Made by a program: the position numbers and the translations under genes. The notes beneath the pieces are model-generated. The model saw only the letters and a list, made by a program, of their open reading frames with translations, was not told where the DNA came from and searched no databases. Shown here in pieces: positions 23,896 to 38,500 of a stretch of DNA of 64,000 nucleotides (positions are counted from its first letter, which is position 1; every line of letters begins with the position of its first letter). The stretch lies in assembly GCF_963678635.1 (NCBI RefSeq), contig NC_087063.1, forward strand, positions 4,130,580 to 4,194,579, given 5' to 3'. This DNA is from Symsagittifera roscoffensis. Lineage: Eukaryota; Xenacoelomorpha; Acoela; Convolutidae.

Positions 23896-24161
23896 TCAGG
23901 CCTCCATGTCTTCGGCATTGGCGCCTTTGAGTCTCATCCTAGTGAATTCCTCGAAAATGAAATCATCGTCTTCGAATTGCACCGTTTCGCCCCCACCTAT
24001 CAATGCCGCTAAGTCCCCGCCCCCTCCCCCACCTTCGCCGCCCTCTCCTGCCGATGCCGAAGTGGCGACTGGTCCGTTCTCGGCCACTGCTTCTGATTTC
24101 GCTGCAACACCTTGTGTCTCAAAGTTAATCAGGTTGTGATCCACTGTCTGTTTTGTAACAC
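23896..24161 (-). CDS. Beta-arrestin terminal exon, copy B
   Basis: Second intact copy of the last arrestin coding exon, with conserved acceptor and stop codon, encoding the same residues as copies A and C. No decay is visible, which fits a recent duplication. Confidence 0.8.
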
Positions 24162-27081
24162 CTGCAAAAGATCAATTTGCTTTATGACGAGTGAACTCAC
24201 AAATTAAACTATGTTTTTGATAACCGTGAGTGTCTTATTATTAAACTCTAATATTCGGTTGCCTGAGGCGACCAAAAATTGTACATCAAGCTGTGCTATA
24301 TTTATCAAACTCTATTGAGAACAACGACGAAGCGGATTTACCAAGTCAAATAAATATCACAAGGTTTTTTTCGTAAATAATGCGTATTCTGAAACGCAAT
24401 CTATTCAACGTGTTTGATACAGCGGGACGAACGGTTTATATCATCAAATATCCAGTTGAAAACATATTTTTTTGCTAAATTGAAGAAAATGAACTCCGAT
24501 GAAACAGCCGCGTGAAATAATGCCTTTTGTTCACAACTTGTGAAACAATTTTGTTGTTTTCAATCCACGCATTTTATCATGGTTACATTAATCACGTGAA
24601 AACGGAAACGTTCTATCATTGGTCTTTATCACAAAACTTTTCAGCCACATGAGTTAGACCCACTGAAAAACACCACAGAGCTCAAAATATTGGAACAAAA
24701 CGTTGTCTATGTCTTAACAAGTGCCAAAGTTCTGAGGGCAACTGTGAAAATTAGATCAAAAGATATATTTTTTGCTCGATTTGCCTTGCAGCTTGTTACA
24801 CAATTTACACATTGCAGTTCAATTGTGGGTTTGTTCCCCTTATATCAGCACTTACACTGATAATTGATGAAAAATCAACACGACCTTTATAAGTGTCTCC
24901 ACTACGCTAATTCACACACAAAAGGTTGCTATTATCGTTGAAAAAAGAAGTGAACTGATATTTGAACAAAAGCTACTTGCGTAGAATTTACGACGCTACG
25001 TCAAAAGAAAAACTTTGTTTTCATTTTTGACAAGTTAGGCAAAACGGAAATTTTATTTTGACGACAGGTTACTTAATTTGCTCATTCAATTCAAATTTAT
25101 AAATTATCAACAGCGGTTCTTAGAAATATTCGGCAATTTTTATGAGACACATCAACTTGTCTCGCTGACAAAAAAATTATATTTTGGTAAAAAGAAAAAA
25201 AAACTAGGGAAGAACTTTTAATTTGAAGTTGAAGGAAAACACAAACTTATATATATGGCTATCTTTACAACAAACATCGGCAATAATAAATTTAGCATTC
25301 TTATTTGCAATCTAATTTAATTTTAATACAAACTAAAAAATGAATAGTTTAGAAATTGCAATAGAATAATTTATCTGAATTTAGGGCAAAATAAATGTAA
25401 CCTTGGACAAAACATGACATGAAAAGCAGCAAATAATGCATGCACCAGCGGCGGACAAATTTTCGTCGCCATTCATAAACTCTCGTTTACATTTTGAGTC
25501 GCCAACCCAAATTTCCATGCTTCTCATTTGTATTCTTTTACAACAGAACAGCAATATTTTTAATAAGCTGCTTAAAATCAGGTTGAAATTCATGTGGCGA
25601 AGCGATTCAAAAGAAACTGTCATGGCTTTCCAAATTGCAAGACTTTTATCACAGACACTAATGGTAGAAGTGCAAGGACAGAAAAGTTGATTTAGCCGAC
25701 TTCATATTTTAGAAGAAGCTATTTATAGCAAGGATAGCCGGTTACTGAGCAAGTAGCAAAGAATGTTCCGACCATAGTCTGCAGAAAACTCCAAACTAGT
25801 GTAGTTTTTTTGCTTGGTATGATGAAAGGATCGGACGCAAATGTAATTTTAGGCGTATTAAACAGTCATAGTATTGTAGGGAGAGCGCGCAAAACCTTTG
25901 TAGAAAAATGGAAAAAAAAACAAAAAAAAAACTTTTTTTTTTGCATAAAGTTTTGAAGCTTTTCGTTCGCAAAATGAAGCTAAAAAAACTCCAAAAAAAG
26001 GTTTTATTTGCTTAAATTTAAGTTTTAACTTCTTAAATAAGGAATAACTCAGCTGTTGTAAGCCTGCTTGCTTGCTTTATTCGCTCGAATTAAGACGAAA
26101 AATTAGAAAATTCAAACAAGTTTTCTCGACACTAGAAAAAATTTTGAGTTTTTAATGTTTAATGTGGTTCAATGTTCGGACCAAAAAGCTATATATAGAA
26201 GCCAAAAATTTTGCGCCAAAAACCTTCCGCCGAATCAATGTTTTAACTATCTTACCATAGTACATCAACCAAAAACTTAACATTTCTTCACTCTATATCA
26301 ATACAAAGCCTCGTGCACTATATATTTACATTAGGTAAAAAAGCACTCTGTACAATAGCAGAAAAACGGCAAAAGCTATCAAAATCAAAAGAAGAAAGGC
26401 CAAATTAAAGCTAGGATAGCCGGTTGCTGAGCAAGTAGCACAGAATCTTCTGACCATACTCATTAAAATTACAAATATATAAATTAATATTTTTTCTGAA
26501 AATTTTTTCAAAAAACTTTTCGAAATTTTTCTTGCCAGGGAAGTGCCAAATATAGCTTTCGAAAGTATTTTATCTTTTAACCAAAAAAATTTAACATCAC
26601 ATTATTCGGTTTTGCGTGGAAAAAACTGAAACACACCCGAATACAAAGTTCCTCCCCCTTTTCAATGATCGGAACAAACAACCAACAAGCAGTGTCAAAA
26701 TACTCAAATACGCCGAGCCAAAAATGACAGAATTTTGAAACCTTTAATGAAAAAAAAATATAAATCACAGAACTATTAATCTACAATGTAAAGCCGCTTG
26801 TAATCATAAACATACCCAACAACATTTCAAATATATCCAATTGAAGATTGGAAGAGTATTGAACGCAAGTAAACATTAAAAAAAACACTCGACTTTGTTG
26901 AAAAAATCTCAACTTTCGAGTTTCAAATAAGAAAATAGATGCCCTACAAGCTCTTTGAATTTTTAAACGATTTGTGATTGGGGCTTTTTTGATAACAATA
27001 ACCAAACTTGAGAAAACTGGATCAACAGGTAAAGTTTTTATCCAGCTAAAAATCAAAAAAATAAATTCCACTTTCGAGACT

Positions 27082-27249
27082 CACTTTTTGAGTTCAAATG
27101 AGTTCATCTGCTGAAAGTGACGTAAATAGCACTCTCTAAAAACAAACGTGATAATAGCGCAAAAAACGAACGCTATTATCACGTTTGTTTTTAGAGAGTG
27201 CTTTTTACCTCACTTTCAGCAGGATGAACTCATTTGAACTCAAAAAGTG
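27082..27249. repeat. Large palindrome, copy 4
   Basis: Same palindrome as in units A and B, with the same one-base arm insertion as copy 3. Confidence 0.88.
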
Positions 27250-29259
27250 CGTTTATCTTAAGTGCATTCATAAATACATAAATCTGTATGAATGCACATC
27301 TGTAGTTATTAAGACTTTTCCTGAAAAAAGAAAAAATCAGCAAGACCTAAATACGAGTGTTCACTACATTCATTACTCTTAAACACATTTATGATTGAAA
27401 TTTTTTACATTGACCCAATTATTGAAAATTAGATCAAAAGATATATTTTTCGCTCGATTTACACTGCAGCTTGTTACACAATTTACACATTGCAGTTCGA
27501 TTGTGGGTTTGTTCCCCTTATATCAGCACTTACACTGATAATTGATGAAAAATCAACACGACCTATATAAGTGTCTCCACTACGCTAATTCACACACAAA
27601 AGGTTGCTATTATGGTTGAAAAAAGAAGTGAACTGATATTTGAACACAAGCTACTTGCGTAGAATTTACGACGCTACGTCAAAAGAAGAACTTTGTTTTC
27701 ATTTTTGGCAAGTTAGGCAAAACGGAAATTTTAGTTTGACGACAGGTTACTTAATTTGCTCATTGATTTCAAATTTATAAATTATCAACAGCGGTTCTTA
27801 GAAATATTCGGCAATTTTTATGAGACAAATCAACTTGTCTCGCTGATAAAAAAAATATATTTTGTTAAAGCGAAACAAAACTAGGGAAAAACATTTAATT
27901 TGAAGTTGAAGGAAAACACAAATTTATATATATGGCTATCTTTATAACAAACATCGGCAATAATAAATTTAGCATTCTTGTTTGCAATCTAATTTAATTT
28001 TAATACAAACTAAAAAATGAATAGTTTAGAAATTGCAATAGAATAATTTATCTGAATTTAGGGCAAAATAAATGTAACCTTGGACAAAACATGACATGAA
28101 AAGCAGCAAATAATGCATGCACCAGCGGCGGACAAAATATTCGTTATGACGCGGCGGTAAAAAGAACCATACAAAATTCTTTATCATTGATACAAAGTCA
28201 TCGGCACAAAAATATACACCCAAATTGGGCAGGATACTCAGCGATAGCTCGCTTAAGAAAATTCATCAGTCAAAAATTCCGATAGCTTTTTTGCACATGC
28301 GTTTGCTTGTGTAACCAAAAAAAGTCAGTTCAACCTTTTTTGCAGACAATTTTAATTTTTTTTGCTAGATTCGAAAATTTTGGAACCCTTGGAGCTATCG
28401 CTGATGCAAATATCACAATTCAATTATTTGTTTTCTATTTATCTCGAAAATATCAATATTAATTTAGAGATCATCTATGGGAAGAGAGGTCAGATAATTT
28501 AGGTTAAGTTAGTTTAAAGATAGAAGTTCCGACAAAATTACATTAACGAAGCTTCGATGTTGTCAATAACAAACATTCAATTAACTGCTAACAATATTCT
28601 GACTAGTTTTAATCCAAATACGGCCAAACGTTGAAGTCATGCTATATCTTTCAACAAGGATATGGCACGAAATAATATTGAAGGATGACTAAATGTAAGC
28701 CCAGCATTTCGAAAAGAATTTATTGATATTCAAAGAACCCGCTTTTCCCAGTAATGGTGATAAAATTCCATCAACACAACGCGAAGCATAGCATTATTTG
28801 AATCAAACGCATTTCAAATTCATTTTTTCAAACTATAAGCGAACAGGAGATTGCGCACGAGTTCATGTAGCCAAGAAAGAATGAAATTTCGGCCTTCACT
28901 GCTAAAATTTTTTTCACAACTTTTACTAGTCAATTAGGTCGGAAGAAAGCGAATTCCACTAAAAAATAGTATTAAGCATGGGAAGATAGAAACGCATTAT
29001 TACACTAAACCTATTAAAAACATTTAATCAATTTACAATTCGAATTAGAGTTTTGAAAATTACTAAGGGTTTTTGTGTACTGCTAATTGTTCTCCAATAC
29101 GAACGGTAGAGTTTTACATAGATACATCTAACACCAATTTTCTTTCCAAATATTTCGTCTCTGGTTTAAGATTCAAAGCTACGTCGTTGTGTGATTTAAC
29201 TCTACTTCTTCGTGAAGTTAGATAAAAGCCGAGAGCTTTCGTGACCTCTCTTGGCCTCT

Positions 29260-29525
29260 TCAGGCCTCCATGTCTTCGGCATTGGCGCCTTTGAGTCTCA
29301 TCCTAGTGAATTCCTCGAAAATGAAATCATCGTCTTCGAATTGCACCGTTTCGCCCCCACCTATCAATGCCGCTAAGTCCCCGCCCCCTCCCCCACCTTC
29401 GCCGCCCTCTCCTGCCGATGCCGAAGTGGCGACTGGTCCGTTCTCGGCCACTGCTTCTGATTTCGCTGCAACACCTTGTGTCTCAAAGTTAATCAGGTTG
29501 TGATCCACTGTCTGTTTTGTAACAC
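29260..29525 (-). CDS. ARRB: Beta-arrestin exon 11 (copy C, nearest)
   Basis: Acceptor ttttgcag|GTGTT, phase 1, TGA at 29262-29260. Encodes the flexible regulatory tail: clathrin box LINFE, an Ala/Gly/Glu linker with a glycine run, then the AP2-binding motif and RLKG. This is the first terminal exon met by a splice from exon 10 and so the default choice. Confidence 0.9.
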
Positions 29526-32500
29526 CTGCAAAAGATCAATTTGCTTTATGACGAGTAAACTCACAAATTAAACTATGTTTTTGATAACCGTGAGTGTCTT
29601 ATTATTAAACTCTAATATTCGGTTGCCTGAGGCGACCAAAAATTGTACATCAAGCTGTGCTATATTTATCAAACTCTATTGAGAACAACGACGAAGCGGA
29701 TTTACCAAGTCAAATAAATATCACAAGGTTTTTTTCGTAAATAATGCGTATTCTGAAACGCAATCTATTCAACGTGTTTGATACAGCGGGACGAACGGTT
29801 TATATCATCAAATATCCAGTTGAAAACATATTTTTTTGCTAAATTGAAGAAAATGAACTCCGATGAAACAGCCGCGTGAAATAATGCCTTTTGTTCACAA
29901 CTTGTGAAACAATTTTGTTGTTTTCAATCCACGCATTTTATCATGGTTACATTAATCACGTGAAAACGGAAACGTTCTATCATTGGTCTTTATCACAAAA
30001 CTTTTCAGCCACATGAGTTAGACCCACTGAAAAACACCACAGAGCTCAAAATATTGGAACAAAACGTTGTCTATGTCTTAACAAGTGCCAAAGTTCTGAG
30101 GGCAACTCGAAACATCGTAAAACGAAAGGAAAAATGCTGCGCTGTAAATAGTCGGCAGGTGATGTATAACAGTAGGCGGTAATTTTAAATTAAATAGCTG
30201 GATCGCTTTTTATACTTTGCACAGCATTTATAATTTATTTGAAAAGCCAATTTTTTCGACAAAAGAAGTGTAAAGTTTGAGTTTTTCAGAAACATTAATC
30301 TGGCAGAGTACTGTATTTACAAAAACTGTCATAGCAGCATGTACAATTGATTAAAAAAGAAATGATTAAATTATGCATTATAGTTCTCAAATTTATTACA
30401 TGCACTACACTTAAAATTACCACCTATTGTAACATATCAACATTCGGCATTTTCAGCAGCTGCTGAAATGAAAACTTTATTTATTATTTTAACAATGTAT
30501 TCTATTATATATCGATTGATACCATATCCAAGACAATCGGTTTTGAAGGAAAATGGCAGCATTTTTAAAATGTTAAAAAATGTATTCTATTATCTATCAA
30601 TTGATACCATATTCAAGACAATCGTTTTTGTAGGAAAATAGCAGCATTTTTAAAATGCGCAAAATTTACGAAACACCCAGTATAGCCGACAGACAGTTGG
30701 AAAAATCAACTTTTATCAAATTTCGAGTTTAACAGAAAAACATAGCCAACAAAACCTATTCAACGTGTATGAAATGCAAACTATTCAATGTGTATGATAC
30801 ATCGGAAGAAAGGGTTTATATCGTCAGCTAGACAAGTGAATACATATTTTTGCTAGATCTGTCGATATTAAAACGGTAGCGAACGTTGTCCATGTCTTAA
30901 ACGTTGTCCATGTAACATCGTAAAACGAATGGAAAAATGTCGCGCTGTGAATGATCGACATTTTCATATTCAAGTCAATCGGTTTTGTTGGAAAGAAATG
31001 ACAGCGTTTTCAAAATTCGCAATTTACGAAACATTCTTAAGAGCCGACAGACGCTTGAAAATCTCACTAAATACCAAAAAAACCTTTTATCAAATTTCGA
31101 GATTCAAAAAACAAGATAGCTAACAGACGGTTGGAAAAGAGTCAATGAACGCAAGTTAACAGAAAAAAAAATATTGACTTGTTTTTCAAAATTTTTATTT
31201 CAAATAAAAAAACAGGAGGCCTAAGCTCTAGGAATTTAAAAACTAATTTTTGATTGACCATTTTTGACAGAAATAAAACTATTTGAGAAAACTGAATCAT
31301 TAGGTAAAATTTTTATTTCGCTGGGAAGTCTGATAATTAAATTTCGCTTTCGAAGCTGAAGTTGATCACGTTTTTAGTGACCTTTACACTTTTGATTTTC
31401 AATAGTAGAGTTTGCCTTCCTTTTAATCAAAGAAAGGAAATGAACTTAAGAAAAAATCATAGGTTCACCCAGAGGCAAAGCGGAGCTTCGCATCACTTCC
31501 GCTACCACAAAAATAGCATTGCAAGCTAGCAGACAGGACATGGAAAAGAGCGACTAAGTCCAATGAAAACGAAAAAATTTTCGAAGAAACCACAATTAAA
31601 AAAACATAGCCAATCGAAGATTGGAAAAGAGTAATGCACGCAACATAGAAATCGTTCACTTTTTTTTGCGGCATTTCCACGTTTGTATTTGGATTGTGCT
31701 ATTTACGTCACTTTCAGCAGATGAATTTCAATTGAACTCAAAAATTGCATATATACCTAAATGCATCAATATGTATGAATTCACATCTGTAGTTATTGGA
31801 GAATTTAAGACTTTTCATGAAAAAATAATAAAAAATGATAATCAGCAAGACCTATATAAGAGTCTTCACTACGTTCATTACTCATAAAAACTTCAAAGAA
31901 ACTACAATTAAAATGTTGTCTGGAATGATGTCTTATTTGCGGAAAACACGTCCAGAAACACATTCGACGGCGTTTACTGAAAATTCAAAAACAATTATGA
32001 AGCGAAAAAAAAATTGTTGTCCAGATAAACTTTGAAATAAAAATTCTATTCTGAGACTTTTAACGTTTTGGGCGATTCGGAGGAAGGCATATAAATTATG
32101 GTTCCCTCGAACAATCCAAAATTAGGTTGGTAAGCCGATGAAATATAAACCTAAATCATTTAGGCCGATTTTTAAGCGAAACAAAAATGGAAAATATACA
32201 AAGTCAAGGCCTGTAGAATTACAAATAGCAGGAGTAAAGGAAAACATAGAAAACAACTACAATGTAAACTGCACATGGTAAATAATTCTGAGATGTGGCG
32301 ACTAAGCCGACAAACATATAACTAATAATAAGCCGACAATTTTTTGAAGAGGAATATTTCCTGCTTAAAAAAAAACAGGTCCTTGTCAGATTCGAAACGA
32401 GAACCTTTGCCGTCCCAGGCGTATTCGTTACCTCCAGATTAAGTGTGCCAGAGACGCTGAGAAATTTGAATTCATTATGAGCCAAGATACCAAGTGATTC

Positions 32501-35500
32501 TGTTAAACAAGTTGTTAACCCGAAAAATGACTATATTCCGATTTGATAACGCTTGCTAATCGCAAGCAAAAACTGCAAAAAACCAAAACTAAGCGTGAAC
32601 AATTTTTAGGACTTTTTTTAAAAAAAAACCACCAAGACCTATACAAGAGTCTTCACTACGTTCATTACTCTTAATAATGTTATAATCATAACGTTACGGC
32701 CAAATAGTGAAAGTTTGGGCTAATTTGTGAGGTTATTAATCTCACCAGGTATGACTTCACTCTGGAAAGCTAACTCTGGCTCTTCTGCTTTCGGGTGTGT
32801 TAATGTAAACGGGAGCTCCACAGATACATCACTGAAACAACAGCACTTTTAATCCACAGAAATTTAAATTATCAACTACGCTTTGTGGAGCTGTTAGATT
32901 ATTAGGAGTTGTCTGTGGCGAAGTTAACACAGAGCGTATACCTTTATTCCAGTAGGTTTGCATTAGAAATATGAGTTTCAGCAACGCCTTCATGAGTTAA
33001 AAAATCTCAGTTTTACCATTTGTAAGTTCAAATGTCACGTGACAGATCGAATACGACACGATATCTGCTCTGGTTAACATTCAACCACAGGGTGGCCATA
33101 GGAATAATTCGTTCAAAAATTTGATAGAACTCTATCGCCTAGAAAAACTTTTAAAATTATCGTACGATGTTGAAAACACTGAACAAGATTTCTAGAAGTA
33201 TATATTTTCGATTTCTTAAGTTTTCCTCAATTTTGAAATTCACTCATTAAATTGGAAAATTTGTGGTCTGAACATTCTAAGCTAATTTCGCAGCAATCGG
33301 CTATCTTTCTTGAGAGTTCGGAATTTGCTTTTTTCGATAAGACTGTTTTCCAGCTGTCAGTCTTAGTTCAAAAAATGTCTGCCTTATTTGAACATGCTTG
33401 ATTTTAATAAACCCAAAACTAACCGAATGGCCACCCTGTTAAAAATACTTCGGAGAGTATTACACAGTTTTAAACTACAATTCGGGGATAAAATCTGGAT
33501 GACAAATAAGTCTTAAAGAGGTGAAGAAAGGCATGTAACATATTCGTGGTCTTCAATGTTCGCAGTATAGTTGTGATACCGGTATAACTGTGCTTTTTCC
33601 TGTTGATAAGGTACTCATTTTTCAGGTTTGATTAGGCCTTTCTGGCACATTAATTTTTCATGAGGACAAAAGTTGTATCAAAACTCACGTGGTTTTCCCA
33701 AACCTAGATGCAATATTACAGAAATAACCAATACTTAACCAATTCAGGGGTGCTTATCTTAGCACCATCAAGAACTTCGAAACTAATTTCAGTTAAGTGC
33801 ACAGAGAATCATATTCAATCAGTTGAATCAATAACTTTTCAAAATTCTGGCATATCAGCCAAGTTCAAATCAGCCAAATTGATTAATATCCCTCAACCGA
33901 CAAACATCCAGACCATATTAAGCACAAGAGGCGCTCGCGCCATAATAATTAGTTAGACATTGTCAAAATTAAATATTTATGCGTTTCGGATGTATGAATA
34001 GGAAAGGTCTCTCAAAAAGTCAGAAGTGTTTTTTTAAGAAGCTCGAAAAAACGCCATTCCGTGCAAAAATTAAATATTAGACACTATGTTGATTTTTCTG
34101 TCTGAGTTGGGGCGCTCAATCATATCATTCTGTAAAACAATCATTTAACACCTTTAGTAGATTTTTTTCCTAACAGATAATCGAATTGTAGTTTTACTAT
34201 AATAATATAATGTCTTACCCTCCGAACGCGACTATTAGCTTCACTTTGACTTTGTATTGCACAATTATTCCCAAATTCTCCTTCTGAGCAGGATCTGCCA
34301 CTCTGAAACATATATTTACACTCATTAAGACCGAACCAGTCAAACCATCCGCTAAACACCAATCAAGGCTCGTTTCCAGCCCCCCCCCCCCCCCCCCCGC
34401 CCCCTTTTAATTTTTTTCTGAAATTCAAAATATGAAAAAATTCTTGCTAAAATGCCTCAAGTTACAAACTGCATTAAAACGTGTCAGGATGAACAGGTGA
34501 ACAAATTTTTACATTTATTAACATGCAAAATGCCGTGTGAACAATTTTTGAACAGCTTTTATTTGTAACTCTGACGGTGACGGGGGGGGGGGGGGGTGGA
34601 AACTGGAAAAGAGCCCCAGTCAACTCAAAACATCAGCTTTTCTCTACTGAAGAATCGATCATGACGTAGTTTCAATTTAAAATAACTGCTGATATAACTA
34701 AATGCTACAATTCACAGGTTTAAGCAAAGCAACTCTTTATTTAGAGGTCAAACACCATAAGCATGAGCCATTTAACAACAACTTTAAACAGGTAATTTTC
34801 CTTCTACATATATGCTTTGAAGCTTAAAGCTTAAATTTATTTCAATTACAGCGAAATGTCTTTTTATTTCCGTTGGAAAAAGCATAAAAGAACCAAACAT
34901 GCTTCACTAGATCTTAACTACGCTTAGAGTTAAACAAAAATTCAATTTCGAACAAAAAAATCTACTTGAAGGCGTGATTTGCACAAAACAATTGGAAAAA
35001 ACTAAGAAAAATAGCATGGTGAAAGTGGTGCATTAACCGTTTTTACGACTAGCTCTTGTTGATTTTTGCAGTTCAGTGATTAGCATATTGATTTGTCAAA
35101 TTAAGTTCCGGGAATCCCTTTATCCCGCTCAACTAAAAGCGTCTCGACAAAGCTTCCTAAATCCAATTAATTGGAAATCCATTAGTGATCAATTTAATCC
35201 TCAAAGTCGCTTCGTCAAATGCACAGTCAAATTTCACTACTTTCAATTTCAGAAGCAACACAAACAATCAGCAAATACTGTTATTTCAAAGCATAGTTTA
35301 ACTAAGTGTGAATAAATCAGCCTATTTATAAACCAACTGAAAATAAGCGGGCATAAAAATCAGCCGAAAACAAGTCATTCGTACTCAAGGTGTCGATTTA
35401 GGTTAGGTCGGACCTCCCCTTCAGCGATTCGACCAATTTATAACCCAAAGGGTCCCCCCTTGGTACCCTCACTAGTTTAAGACATACATTTTCGGCCGAC

Positions 35501-38500
35501 CGATCCTGAAATTGTTCTAAAGGCGCCTTCATCATCAATATATACAAACTTTGAGTGGCTGCACGCGCTGAAAAACGCATTTTTTGAACAAAACCTTCAA
35601 TGCGTGCCTAATGCGTCAAGTTACAATGTTAAGTATGAAGAACAAATATATTCACAAAAGTTATTTTGTTCACCGTGCGAATTTTCAATACAAACCGACA
35701 ACCTTGAAATAGTTCTTCGAAATGGAAACTCATATGTCGAAGAAAGTGGAAAAGAGCTGGATTTCTGTAGCTACAGCCACGGGACAGAAGTTGCAACTTT
35801 GTTTTCAAGCGATGGAATGAACAAAATTTTTTTCAAAACTTTTTTCACAATTGAACGAAATTTTTTCCGCTGCTAAAACTTGTTTTCAAGGCATAGCTTG
35901 TCCATGTATTTAGAGGGAATCAGAGAGGTTTTCTTAGTTCCAAAACATTCACGTTAAAAGCGAGCAGTTTTTAGACTGAAAAGTTCTCGATGAAAGGTAA
36001 GGATCTATGCTACGCCCTCATACAGGTTTCCTCTCCTATGAGGGCCTGGCTTGGAACTGTACCTTACCAACCAAAACTTTCATGTGCATAACTGCAGACA
36101 CCTTCTGCTGTTTACGGAGATTTTTCAGCCGCCAATTTCATTTTATTAAAAAACTTCATCCATCACATGTCAAAATTTCAGCCGCGAATCTCTCGTAGGT
36201 GCAGAGAAAAAGTTGCAAAAAATTTTCGCTCATTTGATCGCTTGAAAACTAAAGTTGCTATTATTAATTCTTCGATAGTTAATGTGTAAATACTTAGTAT
36301 TTAAAGCTGATTTATATAACACCTAGTTTGATCTTTTTTTTAAAAAAAAAGCGAAGCTGAGCTTCACACCACTAGCGATACAACAAGTATGAGATCGAAG
36401 AGGGGCTAGAAAAGCAAAAAAAAATTTAGAAAAAATTTATAAAGAAATTTTCTCATGCTGAAACTATTATAATTTATTGAAAAGGTCATTGTGAGATTTT
36501 TTCGAGCATTCGGAAATTTTAGGTACGTAATAGGAAACAAAATATGAGCCAAAATAGTGGAAAACCACAACCGACACCAAATATGTGAAAGTTGACTGCC
36601 GTAAATCATCAGCAAAAAATAATATCGAAATTCTATAACCATAGTTCAAAATGTTAGAATTATAAATATGACATTTTCCATTACCTAATAGCACCAAAAG
36701 TCAGCAGTTAAACATGAAATATCAGGAAATTGTGCGTGTCAGCAGCACAAGTGATTCAAATGGTTTTGTTAAATAAGTTTTTAACCCAAAAGTTCTACAT
36801 TCCGATTTGATGAGGCTTGCTAATATAGACGCGAAGAGGAGCTTCACAACGATTGCGACACAAAACAAGAAAGCTGCCAAATCACAAAATAAAAAAACTC
36901 GAAAACTTCGAAAAAACTAACCTATCAAAATGAATTAAGCTAGTTTGGAAACCAGACGAGACAATACGATGTGATGCCAAGACAATACAATGTGAAACAA
37001 TCTTAGAAAAAAACTTACCAAGCGGTAACAAAGCCAATAATACTGTAGCAGAAACCCTGTAAGCTGAAAAAAATTCAATAAGAAAATTATTAAGTCGCAT
37101 GACCCTCAAAAACAAAAACAAAATTTCGCTCGTCAAACGCAGCATTTAAGGCCCTTAAACGAATATAATATAATGTTCTCGTCTCATTACGCTAGAGAGT
37201 AATTTCAATATTTCGCATACAGGTAATTCCTTGATTGAACAAATGCTCTGCGTTTTTCTCATAAGCCAAAACCTTCAAAGCACAAACAAACACACAAAAC
37301 AATTTTTTCGCTTGTAGAACGACGCCATATTATACCACTAAGCCGATATAAAATAGACCAAAACTTATTAACCCAAAAAAGATGAAAATTTAACAAATCG
37401 CGTTGGTAAAATCACAACTTCATAAAAAGCAAATTTGTTGCTAACAACGGCTTGCAGAAAATGAATCCAGTGAGTCCTGTGAACAACGTTATTTACGGGA
37501 AAAAAGTCTATTGCCCGGTTGCAATACACTTGCTATCGCAAGTGTAATTAATTGAATTGAATGTAGCATAGCCATCATGCCAATTTTTAAATCTCGCGTT
37601 TTAGTCAAGTTGTTTTTGAAGTGATGTCGACTCACCTGTCGCCAGGTAGTCTGAACAGGATTCTTGGTCAGTTGAATCATAAATAGCCACAATATGCATG
37701 TAAGAGTATTCATGAACTCCACTAACAGATTGTTTTCAACGTTCGAACATTTTATGTCATTATAGCCGAATAGACGTCAAAATTCTGCCAGTTTTGTTTT
37801 CGCATTGAAAGCAATTTTATGTTGAGTTCAATAGAATTGAAATTCGTATTTTATTGAAAAATAATATGAAACCTGCACTTAAAATAGAAGACATTAATTA
37901 CTCTCCTGAAAAAAAACTTAAAAAATTAAAACAACAAGACATCAGCAACTCCCAATCACGAAGATAGATATCATTTCACAAAACAACCTTTAATTTTCCT
38001 CAGTTAGGCCGTTAAAACATAACCTGCAGACAGTTGAGGATGTGTTGATTAAGCCAAGGAGGCAGGAAAATGTTTTGTAATTTTTGAATTCATAGAATAT
38101 ATTATATCATCTCAGATCTCTTTATTTCAAAAAAGATTTTTTGATAAAACTATCCTAATTTAATTTTAAAAAAACTTGGATCAATAGGTAAGGTTTCATT
38201 CTGAGAAAAAAAATCTTTCAATTCAAGCTTTTAAATTTTAAGAACTTTTCTATCATGCATATGCACTTTTTCCATAAAATGAGCCCAGTTTGAAAATTGA
38301 ATCAATAGATTATGATTTTTATACTACATTATACTAAAACCCAATTACAAAACTAAAAGTGAGTTTTTGATTGCAGAGGGTAACACTTCGCTTCGCACCA
38401 CTTTCGATACAAAAGAAAAAAATGAAAAAAAAAATTGAAAAGGTCGAAAAAAAAATCTATTAAAATGAATGAGGCTAGTTTTAAAAAAAACATGACAACA

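Larger units (their letters stand above)
19371..24742. repeat. 5.37-kb tandem unit B
   Basis: Second head-to-tail copy, 5,372 bases, differing from A and C by scattered single bases and short homopolymer changes. Contains palindrome copy 3 and arrestin terminal exon copy B. Confidence 0.93.
24743..30107. repeat. 5.37-kb tandem unit C
   Basis: Third head-to-tail copy, 5,365 bases, ending gagggcaact where the array stops and unrelated sequence (cgaaacatcg) begins. Holds palindrome copy 4 and the arrestin terminal exon nearest to the gene body. Confidence 0.93.

Noticed and set aside
35604-35876. 90-codon open frame in arrestin intron 8
   Set aside because: No motif, no convincing splice sites and no sign of conservation can be judged from one sequence.
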